A stretch of DNA of 46,506 nucleotides from Pelomyxa schiedti (taxonomy: Eukaryota > Evosea > Pelobiontida > Pelomyxidae), in NCBI GenBank assembly GCA_020536535.1, contig JAHLWZ010000574.1, forward strand, positions 4,609 to 51,114. Reading direction: 5' to 3'. Numbering within the stretch: position 1 is the stretch's first letter; each line of letters opens with the position of its first letter. The notes below the pieces were generated by a model. The model ran no database searches, was not told the DNA's origin, and saw only the letters and a program-made list of their open reading frames with translations. A program made the position numbers and the translations under genes. Shown here piece by piece: positions 11,501 to 27,110 of this stretch.

Positions 11501-13266
11501 GTGAACAGACCTCTGCCTGAGGGATTCCACTTCTTCAAGGTTCCGCGGGGAAAAAGCAGTTGTGAATTATATTCATTGATCACAGAAAACTCTGGGAGGG
11601 CTCACCTTGCCTGCACTCAGAGCGGAAACACATCCAAGGAGATCCTGGTGAAGCTCATTGACATTGCACCTGAGCTTTATTTAGTACTTCCCACACCAGG
11701 TTCTTCATCACCATCCACAATAAATCCTGCTTCAGCTACACCAGCCTTCCCTGTTACCACCCACAACAAAGCGAGCACTTCCCCTAAAATTGCTGAAGGT
11801 AACCCTGCTCGCACTGAAGCAATGAAAAATAGCTCAACATTCTCTACATCAACAGCACAGATTCCAGAGCAGACAGATACTGGAATTACACTGACACTTG
11901 TATCTAGGTTGAGACAACTTCCTGAACACCCCAAAGTTGCCAAAATTGCTGGTGTCACTGCCAGGCAAGGAAGTGGTAACTATTACGTGTCAGTTGCACG
12001 TGAGGTAACTCCTTTCATCATCCCCACACACCTCCGGGAGATTCTTGGTAGTTGCGGCGTGAATCCCGGGAACGCCATTGATCTGGGTCAATTTCTGAAT
12101 AGTCTCAGTGGAAGAAAGGGAATTAGTGGTAGTTCTAATAGGGAATGCACTGAGATGCAGCGATCCAGTTCATACCTAATGGACACAGTTCTTCCTATGA
12201 ACCTGCGGGTGAAGATACTGAGGGATGTAGCAGAGGGCATCAATCACCTTCACTGTCAGAATCCTCCTTTTTTCATTCAGGGCGACCTTCTTGATAACGG
12301 TTTGTTTCTTCTATTAATAATACCATTACATTAATTCCGGCACAGGGCACGTGTTAATAACATCCTTGGATGATTCCAGACCGGAACCCATGGCAAAGGT
12401 TAGTTACCGCTTTGGCCGGAAATTACTCACAAAAGTAATTAAAAAGGTATTACCTCTTGGAACATCAACCCGCCGGGGTACCATTGTACCAAAGGCAGTA
12501 GAACTCTTCAAGCAATTACCACCCAAAACTGACAGCGGAGCCAAAACCGATGTGTGGAATTTCGGTACGGGACACCAAATAAACAAACTTCCAACTTACC
12601 ACGCTGCTTATATATGCAGGGATGCTAGTGCACAAGCTCATATACCCCGCCGCACCCCTGATACACATGGAAACACCCGCCGACGACGACGCGGACCAGA
12701 ACCAGCAGAGCCGGCACTGGCTCCCCCTCAGGACCGCCGTAACCCCCCGCACTCTCCGGCCCGCGTTCGCGGGAGGCGGCGGGGCCACCAGGCCCCTGGT
12801 TTTGAACCGGGCCCGTGCGCCGCCGCATCCCCCCCACTGCCTCGCCCTCTCGGCCTCCCCCACTTTCCCCCCCTGCCCCAGCTCCTGCACCCGTTCCGGC
12901 TCCGGCTCCGGCACCATCCCCATTACCAGCACACCACTGTCCCCGGCCCCTCCCCAATCCCCACTGATGCAACCCACGTCCACTCCTGCTGTCACAACAA
13001 CAAGTACAACCAAGACCGGGAGTGGATGCGGAGGCCTCAGCAATGTGGACGAGGGCACCGGGACTGTGCACCACCCCCAGGGAAATGGGCATGGACATGG
13101 ACATGGAGAGGTACAGGGACAAGAAGGGGGAGGGGGAGTGTGCCTGTGGTGCTGGGCCAAGCAGATAGTGACCTGCTGCTGGGTTGTCAATCCCGCCCTC
13201 AGGCCGTCAATGCGCAACATCCTGGACATATGTGACCACTTCCTCGGTCCCAATGACCACCACTAG
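8569..13266 (+). CDS. Roco protein 1 (LRR-Roc-COR-pseudokinase)
   Basis: Six exons close in phase to 1488 codons: 8569-9111, 9155-9245, 9287-10039, 10086-12299, 12346-12564, 12620-13266. The order is a unique N-terminal domain (TVVDCYVIGD...), a short LRR stretch (LELDLSDLSLDCVPDQL, ILNLQGNNITYLPQ), Roc GTPase, COR (about residues 590-980), a Ser/Thr-rich linker and a kinase-like domain. The Roc P-loop reads MILVGEPTEAKAAFVK, so the second glycine and the Lys-Ser/Thr of GxxxxGK(S/T) are altered. The kinase part keeps PEHPKVAKIAGV and ends CWVVNPALRPSMRNILD. The catalytic loop reads IQGDLLDNGHVLI and the DFG position reads RFG, so catalysis looks lost. A GC-rich, Pro/Gly/Ser-rich insert of more than 100 codons splits the kinase C-lobe after VWNFGMLVHKL. 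Roco proteins signal through Roc-COR dimers; this one looks like a scaffold or regulator. Confidence 0.88.
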
Positions 13267-13525
13267 TGCTACCACATGTGAGTGGTTGTTCATCACTGTT
13301 GTTCTTTTTTTTTTCACTACACACAGAACTTGAAAGAAAAGCACAAAGCAACTTTATCTGAATAAACGAACTTTTTCGAAGCAACAATTTCGGTGTGTCG
13401 ACGCAATTCGATTTGTGTGTTTAGTGTGTGTCCGACTTTCAGCTGTGTGTAATATCGATACATATCTTTTTGCGAACAACAGTGCATTGATGTAATCAGA
13501 GGGGGGCATCATCACAATTGACACT

Positions 13526-17908
<4,383 letters not shown>

Positions 17909-18101
17909 TTAACTGATTGCGGAATAGTTGGGCGAACTTGAAGGAGGCACCCAAAGGGCAGTAGTAATTTCATGTAGTATATTTATGCATACAAGTACCC
18001 GGAAAAGAAATGTTGGACATGCTGAGATTAAGAGAATCAATTAGGATGGTTTCTTTTTTCCCTGTTTCTTTTGTGGGTCTTGGTTAGCAGGGAGAATTAA
18101 T

Positions 18102-19955
18102 CTAGGAAGACTTGGTGGCAAAATGTGCGGCAACTATCCTCCTTTGTATTTTTCCGGTAGCTGTCCTTGGAATGTCAGTGGCAACATGCACTACCTTGGG
18201 GCACTTGAAGGCACTGAGCTTGGAGGCACAGTGGGCTTTTATGTCCGCCGCAGTGATATCGGTAACACCGGGTCGGAGTACAACCACGGCATTTACTTCC
18301 TCACCATACTTCTCATCCGGAGCTGCAAAGGCAACAGCTTCTGCTACTGCTGGATGTGACAGCAGTACAGCATCAACTTCCAGTGGGGATATTTTCTCAC
18401 CGCCGCGGTTTATAAGTTCCTTGATTCGCCCAGTGAGCGTTAGGTATCCAGTTGTGTCCATGAAACCCTGGTCTCCAGTGTGGAACCAGCCTCCCGCAAA
18501 CGCCTCAACATTAGCCTCTGGCCTGTTGCGGTAGCCTGGTGTTACATTCACTCCTTTGATACAAACTTCCCCACAAACTCCACGTGCAACCTAAGTGACG
18601 TTAGGGGTTTTCTCAGTGGTGTGGGAATGTAACCTCGTTGCAATGGCCATCCAGGATGGCCATTTGAATTCCCGTTGGCAAGCCCACACTTCCGGCGCGC
18701 CTCTCTCCACGGTGGGGGAGCGGGTTTGAAGTCATTTGATGAGCGGCTTCAGTCATGGCGTAAGCTTCTACCACTGGAGCTCCAAATATTGTCTCCAGCC
18801 TCTGCATTACGGCTGGGGCAAGGGATGCACTGCAGGACCGGATAAAACGGAGTGGTACATGAGGTAACGCAGAGGGTGTGTTATAATCTGTATCAGCACG
18901 GGCAAGTAGAATTTGGTGGATTGTAGGGACAGCAGTGAACCAGTTGCAACGGAAATCGCGCATTGCAGTCCAGAATGTAGAAGCAGAGAACCTGACATTT
19001 CACATAAGAATAATATCTGGATCATGTAACTGTACAACCTTCCTTCACGAGGCATAACTGCACAACCACCAGAATAGAGTGTTCCCAAGCATGCACACAT
19101 CAAACCGTGCACGTGGAATAGCGGCATGACTACAAGAGTACGGTCACTTGGAGATAGATCGTAAGTGTTAACTATGTTCTTCAGAGATGCCGCGAGATTT
19201 GCATGGGTCAACTGGACACATTTCGGCTTGCTTGTGGTTCCTGAGGTATGTAGGAACATTGCGAAATCTGCAGGCTGTGGTGGTGTTGTTGTATCGGCAC
19301 GAGGTGATCGCCTGCGAGATTCAAAGTCTCTACGCTCTGCAAGCACTACGAAGTGCTGTTCCGAACCTGTGTGTGTCTGCGGAGTGCACGTAGCAGTGCA
19401 AACCGGGATAGACAGCGCCAAAGCAGCTTCCTCAGCTGCTTTGTTCCCTTCGGGAGGAACAATTACAAGTTTACACTCTGCGTCAGAGAGGTAGAACTTG
19501 AATTCATCAACCTGTTTGTGTAGTTAGTAAATAAGAAAAAACCTCCGGTATTACCCACAGTGTAAGAGCTGTTGAGCGGGGCAGCCACAGCCCGGGCCCA
19601 CGTGCAACCTATGTAGCACACTACAAACTCCACTGTGTTGGGTATTACAATAGCGATAGTATCTCCCACTTGAATTCCCCACTCAATAAGCTGTAAAACG
19701 CCCCAAAAAAAAAGTTAAACCGTTTCAACAGGCGGAGGTGAAAAAGAGGGAGAGATTTACGTCGCTCTGCATTTTCTTCACAGCAGCGGTAAGCTGTGGG
19801 TAAGTGAAAGAGGGCCCGCCGGTGTGTGCCACGGCCAGCGCCATCGCGTCATGGGCGACACCAACACTTCTCGGCACACACATCATCGTCGTAGCAGCCG
19901 CTGCTGACGCACTTGCAATAACGTCACCCGAATCACCGACACAACAACACGACAT
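18102..19955 (-). CDS. Oxalyl-CoA synthetase-like acyl-CoA ligase (AAE3/PCS60 type)
   Basis: Five exons close in phase to 548 codons: 19955-19761, 19690-19559, 19511-19039, 18991-18634, 18590-18102. It is an ANL adenylate-forming enzyme: AMP-binding motif FLHTSGTTSKPK, then PLFHVHGL, TAVPTIHQILLA, IRSCSASLAP, EAYAMTEAAHQM, GWFHTGD, GRIKELINRGGEKISP and the C-terminal TATGKIQRR. The run of family-specific blocks matches plant AAE3 and yeast PCS60, which make oxalyl-CoA from oxalate, CoA and ATP. The substrate is inferred from this similarity. The protein ends ATKSS, with no C-terminal SKL-type peroxisome signal. ATG at 19955 is the first ATG in frame; an upstream GTG was ignored. It is tail-to-tail with the kinase gene. 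Confidence 0.9.
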
Positions 19956-20212
19956 CTCCCGCACAGCACACACCCTTCTCTCTTTTATTTGTTCTTTTGA
20001 TTTGTCGAGTAGGGACCCACCTCCTTCTCTTTCCTCTTCACTCTTCAGCGAAACCTCAAATCATCAGTGTCTGGAACACAATTGAAAAAAAGGCACCCCC
20101 CGATCTTCAATCAGATTGCGAAACCTCCCCTCTGGCACGAGCAGAGGTGTTTTTGAACTTAGACTTCGTACCCGAAAGATTGGCTTCGCCACCTACACAG
20201 TACCATATGTTG

Positions 20213-20353
20213 AGAAACCTTTGTACAACAAACTTTCGTTGCCCAAATTTTTCGTAGCCACAGCACGAAAGTTTTCGGCGACGAGCATTACAAAAGTTTT
20301 CAACAACGAAAGTTGTCAGCAACAAAAGTTTTCTGGAACGAAGGTTTCCCAAC
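20213..20353. repeat. Degenerate 16-base tandem repeats
   Basis: Four consecutive 16-base units occupy 20290-20353: ACAAAAGTTTTCAACA, ACGAAAGTTGTCAGCA, ACAAAAGTTTTCTGGA, ACGAAGGTTTCCCAAC. A fifth (ACGAAAGTTTTCGGCG) lies at 20265-20280, nine bases earlier. More degenerate units, such as ACAAACTTTCGTTGCC at 20229, extend leftward. The core GAAAGTTTTC is close to its own reverse complement. The array lies about 260 bases upstream of the acyl-CoA ligase start codon. Confidence 0.7.
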
Positions 20354-20475
20354 ATACGGTACCCACAAAAGACCACAGTTTACTTGATACATAATAATGG
20401 GCCGTTACTGTAACTAAGTGACTTTTAGTGGTTCTTTTTCTGGTGGAAGTGGTTTGTTGTGCATTACCCAACGAC

Positions 20476-21374
20476 TCACAGAGAGTACTTCATCAGGTGC
20501 TCCCACCTGGCAACTAGCAGATCCGTGTAGTCCTTGCCCGAGAGCCCCTCGTACCTCCCAAGCGAGAACCCATCATTCACTTCCACCAAGCACGTCGCGT
20601 GCCCCTTATCAGCCCCAAGCACCGCGAAGTCCATCGCGCACCCCACCAAATGGGCCCCCTCCTCGCTCCCAAAAAGCACCCTCACAGCCTCCCTCACGGT
20701 CCCCATGTCCAGCTGAGGCCCAGACCCGCCCTTGGGCCCAGTGTACTGGCACACGGCCCGTATCTCGCCGTTTACGAGATACACCCTGTGCTCCGCGGCC
20801 ATGGTGACCAGCTCGGAGCAGTACACGGGCGTCGACGCCGGCCTCGGCTCGATCACCCCAGGCATCCCGTCCAATATCGTGTCCAGCATCTGGTCCCTCG
20901 GCTCGATAATAGCCGCGAACGCCTTGGCCTCCTCCGCCGGCTTGATAAACAACCCGGCCCTGGCCCCCTCCCCGCCCCTCCGCAGGAGCTCCCGCGCCTG
21001 CCCCAGCGTCGTGCGCCAGACCCTGCGGCGCAGGAAGGGCTCGAGGCACGCGGGGTAGTCGGGGGGCCGCGGGGGCGCGATGCCCAGCTGGGCGAGGGCC
21101 ACGCGGGTCCAGTCGAAGTTGCCGACCACGAGGTCGGCGCGGGTGAGGGGCAGCCGCGTGCTGGGCCGCAGGATGTCCTCAGTGTGGCGGATGGTGACCG
21201 GCACCCCGCGCGACGCGAGCTCGTCCGCGACCAGCTGGTAGTCGGGGGGCAGCTCCCCGCTGTCCTCGAACACCTGTATAAACGCCCTGGCTGGGAACGC
21301 CTACTAGTAGTAGTTATGGGATACTAAGAGCCGAAAAAAAAACGCGCACAACGGTTCGGCACCTTTCGTATCAT
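20476..21374 (-). CDS. ATP-grasp domain protein (DUF4343/R2K-like)
   Basis: Two exons: a 12-base first exon (21374-21363, Met-Ile-Arg-Lys), a 62-base intron, then 21300-20476, giving 278 codons. The start was chosen because the main frame has no ATG upstream of its conserved beginning (AFPARAFIQVFEDSGELP). The donor AAG/GTGCCG and the acceptor GTAG join it in phase. Features of the ATP-grasp family include the nucleotide-binding lysine context AGLFIKPAEEAKAF and the C-terminal block CLVEVNDGFSLGRYEG followed by YTDLLVARWEHLMK. ATP-grasp enzymes ligate a carboxylate to an amine or thiol; the substrate is unknown. The gene is strongly GC-rich compared with its flanks. A lateral origin is possible but not shown. 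Confidence 0.72.
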
Positions 21375-21550
21375 TGAATTTTCTTTGTTTTTTTTCTCCT
21401 TCAAAAATGAGTGATGGGCGAGGTAAACACTTTTTTTTTTTGTTTTCACTCGTCGTTGTCAAGACGACGGGAAGTTCACAAAACATAATTTTTGTGGCTC
21501 ATAGGGTTTCCACTAATACAACAATGTGCTGTGACTGTTTGGAATACATG

Positions 21551-21834
21551 TCACATCACTTGGCAGTTGGGTCCCCTCCTCGATGAACCAGTCTCAGCCA
21601 CAGCAACAAACCTCCTGTTGCGATTGCGTTGTGAGTCAGGAGGCACTGTGCCACGCGGCAGTAATATATGTACGCATCCAGAGATATGTTCATAACAACA
21701 AGTACACACTGGTTGTAGAGGAGCCTCTTGTGCGCGCGTCCCCTTGGTGCCTTCTTCTTGTCAGTTGGCGGCACTACTGGTGTCTGTGCCCTGACCTTCC
21801 CTGCTCGGGCTAGTCCCCCATGTACTTTCCCCAT
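21551..21834 (-). CDS. RPS30: 40S ribosomal protein eS30
   Basis: Exon 1 (21834-21710) encodes [20 protein letters not shown], a Lys/Arg-rich segment and RLLYN. A 95-base intron (21709-21615) follows. Exon 2 (21614-21551) encodes [20 protein letters not shown] and stop. The product is 62 residues, the usual eS30 length, with the family's N-terminal [13 protein letters not shown] and C-terminal YNxRFV...GPN blocks. In animals eS30 is made as a fusion behind a ubiquitin-like domain (FAU). Here the methionine directly precedes Gly-Lys-Val-His, so no fusion is seen. It acts in the small ribosomal subunit. Confidence 0.92.
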
Positions 21835-22029
21835 TGTTTTGTTGAGTTTGTTTTTGTTGTTTGTTTGTTTCTTTGGTTTGTGTGTTTCGTGTATCTTTAA
21901 AAGCCACCAAGAGGCCCTTCTGCACTCGTATCTCGTTTTTTTCACGGCACGGAATAGAAATAGAAAATTTTAAAACCTAAATGAGGAAATTTCTTTTGCC
22001 ATTTGTTGGGTAGAGGCAAATAGGTATAG

Positions 22030-25000
22030 TTAAACGTTTTCAGAGTTGACAGAGGCTTCCATTTCAATGGCAGGGAAGAAATCCTTTTTGTGTTTGTTGT
22101 GCCTGTAGATGGCATATCCAACCTTGTAAACCTCCACCCACAGAAGCGATCCAATACCAATGGCAATTCCAACCACTGTTGATTTGTGAGTGTGACGGAT
22201 ATTTGGTTTTTGGTGTTGTTTTAAAGACTTACAAATATGAGTGATATCTGGGAGGGACCCTTCATAAGAGAAGTGGAACAAGTCACGGAGTCCGGGGCAG
22301 TACATAACTGAATTTTTGTTAGACAAGTTGGGAATTGCAACCTATTACCAAAGAAGAAGCCAGGTACAACGATTGCATAGGTCACATACATTGACTTGTT
22401 TATGCGCCTGATCATCTAAAACGTGTTAGAATGCAGATAAAACGAAGAGTGGAGGACCTGGCCAAACCAGATAGTTCTTGATCGATTCTCGAAAATAAGT
22501 GCAACATTTCCAGCAATGAGCACGGCAAAAGCGATGGCATTGCCATCCTAGAAAGATGTCAAAGAAGTGAAGAAATTGGAGAATCGGACCTCAGAGTGGC
22601 CACCCATGCGGTATACTTCGTACCAGTAGCAAAGGAGTGACCCCAACAATATGGAGAACCCCTAAACTTGGTCATACACACATAGGAAAGGAGTTTCAGA
22701 ACCTGAGCGAAAGAAATACAAGCGTTTGACCAATTGACCTTGAACGAATGGTCAACGGAAAGAAGGAAGTTGGGAAAAAGTACCATGTGCTTTGACAAAT
22801 CACGTGGTGGTCTTTCCATTATATCAGGATCCTCTTCTTCTGCTTCCAGGATAACTGAGCACGCCTGAAACAGTCAAACTTTACATCAAACAAAAAAGGG
22901 TCAATACAGGATCAATGACGAGCTCCAGGAAAACTGAGGGATGTAAGAAAATTACCTTACTAAAGGAGGAAAGTTACCAATGTGCGTAGGATAGAGCACT
23001 TCTTCCCAGCCAACAAGAATGGGAATAAGGGCAAGTCCAGCAAGAGGCACATGAATGGCAATAATATAACCCATAGCCTGGCTGCTGTTAGTCGGAAACT
23101 GGAGAGTAATAGAAACCTTGCACAAATTATCGAAAATTCGTCGCCCCAAACGGATGGCTTTGACAATAGAGTTGAAGTTGTCATCTAGTAATACCTTTCT
23201 TAAGGTAAATACTCTTCGAAAAAAAAGAAACGTCAGAAACCAAGGCAGCAGCCTCTCTGGCGACATCTGTTCCACGCTCCCCCATGGCAATACCAATGTG
23301 TGCCGATTTCACTTCGTTTTGTTAGGTAATGTGTTGTTTTGGAAGGTGATGGGGGCATACAAGCTGGGGCATCATTCACTCCATCACCAGTCACTTACAG
23401 AAAGTTAAATGAGTAAGAAAAGAAAATAGGGTAGCAAACTGGCCACAATGTGCTTGTTGGCTTTAAGTGCGTCTACAATCTTTCTTTCCAGTCAGGAGAG
23501 ATAAAAAGACTGTAAACATACCTGCATCTTTTGATCGGGTTGTACTCGAGCAAAAACAGATGTTGTAGGGATTCGCTGAGCAAGATCATCTGGAGCCATT
23601 TCCAACAATTCTTTCCCTTCAATCACAGAATCCGGATATTCGAGACCTATACCGCGTGCTATGTTACTAGCTGTTACCTTGTAATCACCTGAGAAAAGAA
23701 CATTAGCACATTACGCCTGCAAGGTTAAGTTGTACCGGTTATCATTATGACTTTGATTCCTGCAGTTTTACAGGCAGAGATAGAATCTGAGATGCCAGCA
23801 CGCACAGGATCAGCGTATCCCAGAAGACTGTGTAAGTCAGAATTTCGTAGGGGCAATCGCTGAGCTCACCCAACATATGAAAATTTATAGTCATGCTGTA
23901 TGTCAGGCAACTCAGTGTCTTGAGAAAACTCTGCTTCAGCTACACCAAGAAGACGAAGGCCCTGAGTTTTCAAGTGAGTTCTTCTGTGACTGTAATCGTA
24001 ACTTACTCTTCCAGCCAGAGAATTGATAACTTCTTTTAAACCAGAAAGCTCTTTTTCTGAAAGATGGCACAGATCTGCAATTGTTTCAGGTGCTCCCTTG
24101 CAGGCAACAATGTAATGCTAACACAGAATGAGAAAAGGGTAGAATATGTAGTTATTTACCTTGTGATCCTTGCTGACCCAGACTCTGCTCATAGAGAGCA
24201 TCTGCTTGGATAGTGGATACTCGCGAATCTGGGGCACTAAGTTGTGGAATTATCTTGAAAGTGCTTACCATTGTCCAGTCGGGGTGGCTGTGGGAAGGAT
24301 CAATGAGCTAAGTAATAGTTAATCAATTTCATATGGAGGAATGGGTAATCACTTCGTCATCTGAGAGCCGTTTTATTGCAAGTTCCTACTATTGTTAAAC
24401 GGTTTTTGTTAAGTAAAGAATCAACCATGGGATCAAAAGGATCTTGCTGTGAAGCAAGCATTCCAAATTCTACCAGTCTGTGAAACTGTTCCGGAATTTC
24501 GTTTGCTGTGGAAACTTTGTGAGTCTCATTGCTTGAGTAAAGCCAGAGGGTGTCCACAGTCATGCGGTTCTGTGTCAAAGTACCTTGAGATACATTAAGC
24601 GTAACAGTGAAAACCTAGGGCGTACCCGTCTTGTCCGAGCACAAAACAGAGCACGAGCCTAGAGTTTCAATTGCGGAATTCCTTCTTGCCAGTACTTTAC
24701 TTCGTGAAATACGCCAAGCTCCAAGGGACAAAAACACTGTCAAAACGACGGGGAATTCCTCAGGCAGAAGTCCCATACCAACAGCCACACCCATCAATGC
24801 TCCCTGTGTGCGTTAGGGAGCAAAAATGTAATGCGCATTATATACCCTTAGCCAGGGGTTCTGTTCCTCCCCTGAAGAAGAAGAGTTGGTTGAACTTGAC
24901 GAGAAAGAATTTGCATCAAAGGAACCAGTGCTGGTTGACGCAAATCTGATTGTGGTAAGTGCTAGGTGACAACCGAAAATGCACACTTGGCGTTTTCTTT

Positions 25001-26656
25001 GTTCTCTTCTTTCTCCTTGTTGAGTTTTACTTGCTCAGTGGAGCCATAATATAAAAATAGTGCCAAACAACAAATAGCTCCTATGCACCCCATAATAATC
25101 ACAAGTCGGCGAGTTTCTCTTTCAAGAGGAGTTTTTTCTTCCACCACTGAGCCGAGAGATTTTCCAATTTTTCCAATTTCCGTTTTCTGACCGATAACCT
25201 GAGGCAGCGGTGAAATTTTAAGGAGTCACAAGCAGAAATCAACCTTAATAATTCCAACACCTCGGCCAGTGCTGACTAGAGTGCCACTGTAACAGAAAGG
25301 GGTGTCTTCACCACCAGGGATTGGCATTTCTTCAGTGCCAGTTCCCTGCGGATTTTTTAGTACAAAGGGGGCAAGGAAGGAGAATAACCTCAGATTTGGA
25401 CACAGGGAGTGATTCACCAGTGAGTAGAGACTCGTCAATACTGAGATTTGAGACCCAGATAAGCACCATATCTGCTGGCACACGGTCACCCTCTTTCAGG
25501 CAAACAATATCCCTTGGAAAATGAAAGTCAGTATGAAGACCATTTAGACTTCAAAAAAATACCCGCGAACCACATCCTTGCCGGGAATCGATACTAATAA
25601 TAATGTCAGTATGGAAAAGAGAACGTAATCTTACCTTGCTTTCCCTCTCGGATTACTGTGGCTCTTGGGCTGGACAAGTCCCGCAGGGCATCAAGGGCAC
25701 GCTCTGTCTTCCTCTCTTGATAAATGGTGATACTTTGGGAAGTGAGATTGCATTGCTTCCAGAGAACTTTTGTACCCAATAATGAAGAAAACGAAGCAGA
25801 CAAGCATCAAGCCTTCTTTCCAATCCCCGAGTGCGAAATACAAGATACAACAAACGAGAAGCATGATAAACATTGGTTCTTTCATCACTCCAAGAACAAT
25901 CCAGATGAGGCTCCTTTAATTTAAGTTTAGATGGATGAACTTTTGTGGTTCGGTTTTGTTTTGCAAAAACCAGGCACCTTGGCTTATGCTGCTCCAGCTC
26001 GTTGAACCCTTCGGCCTTTTGCAGTGCTTCTACTTCCTCGTTGGAGAGCCCAGACACCTACAAAGATATTACCAACCAAGCCAAAAAAAAAAAAAAAAAC
26101 AGCACTTCTAATATTACCTTCGTGAAGTCGAAATCCGCACCAGTAGCAATGGGTTTTACGGGTTCCTTGATGATCGTATGATGTTCCTCTTTTCCGTGCT
26201 CGTGGCTGTGACCATGTTCGACCTTTCAAAAAAAAAAAATGTGTGAGCACAAACAATATCTCTAACACAACGAAGAGGGCTTATTCCTACAAACTCTATA
26301 CTACATCCCAACATAGTAAGGCATACTCATTCATAAAACGTCTCTAATTATATATAATACACACACAAAGTAACCGCGCGTTTTTTCATTTCTTATTATT
26401 ATGGGATCCATACCAAAGACGTCATCTCGGCGTCGTGGACTTTGGGGTGCTCCCGGTTCTCCAGCGTGATCACTCCCGACGACGATGACGACGACATGGA
26501 CGAGTGCGACGATCCTCGCGAGGACGACGACGACGACGAGTCGCTGTCGCTGCCGTTGCCGTCGCCGCCGCTGCGCTTCTCGTGCCCGGCTCGCCTCCTC
26601 CTTCCCCCGCCTGACGTGGCGCCTTTTGAGTTGTGGTCCTGGTGCGTGTCCGACAT
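22030..26656 (-). CDS. P-type cation-transporting ATPase (bacterial PEEFP-type)
   Basis: A many-exon gene starting [12 protein letters not shown] and ending [10 protein letters not shown]. Order: a Ser/Asp-rich N-terminus, a His-rich segment ([15 protein letters not shown]), an N-terminal domain ([20 protein letters not shown]), first membrane helices, the actuator with [10 protein letters not shown], helix 4 with [18 protein letters not shown], the phosphorylation site CSDKTGTLTQN (an intron falls inside it), nucleotide-binding KGAPE, hinge [11 protein letters not shown], and C-terminal helices. Every catalytic motif is intact, so it should be an active pump. The helix-4 signature PEEFPVV rather than PEGLPAV is typical, in my knowledge, of a bacterial-like P2 group. 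Ca2+ or another divalent ion is likely but not proven. The histidines could bind metal. Exon edges are approximate over 22.0-24.6 kb. Confidence 0.88.
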
Positions 26657-27110
26657 TATGGGTCGCAAGTTGTTCCGCTTTGTTTGTTAGTCGTTATGCG
26701 GTCCCAGAATTCTTAAAAACAAACGCGAACAACGATGGCGAAAGAGCCAACATTATTATGAACACAAATGCAAAACGCAATGTGTGTGTTGTGTTACCTT
26801 GTTGTTGTTGCGCTGGTGGCTTATTGTTTGGAAAATGAAGGAAAAAACATCAAGAAGACGCTTGAGTACCACTAGATCAACAACCCCAAAATAGTAACAC
26901 ACCGACATTTCATAGAAAATGCATTTTACTCTTCTTACTGTGGTTGTTCTTGACCTCCTTTTATGTGTTGGGGTGCAAAATGTGCCTTTTTGGTTGCCTT
27001 TGGTGTTGCCAAGGCAAACAAAGAGCAACGCGAAAGGTCGTTGTTCGTATATACTGAGCTGAAAATATATATCCACACCAGAGCCGATGAGGCAGAGTGA
27101 TTTTGTGGGT
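26657..27110. other. Intergenic between ATPase and MFS genes
   Basis: Promoter side of the ATPase gene and 3' side of the MFS gene. A 47-codon + frame at 26918-27061 begins like a signal peptide (MHFTLLTVVVLDLLLCVGV), but I see no other support for it. Confidence 0.4.

Noticed and set aside
20476-21300. Calling the ATP-grasp gene a lateral transfer on GC content alone.
   Set aside because: Other genes here also have GC islands, so composition is not evidence enough.
26918-27061. 47-codon + frame with a signal-peptide-like start.
   Set aside because: Short, with no further support; hydrophobic T-rich stretches give such frames by chance.
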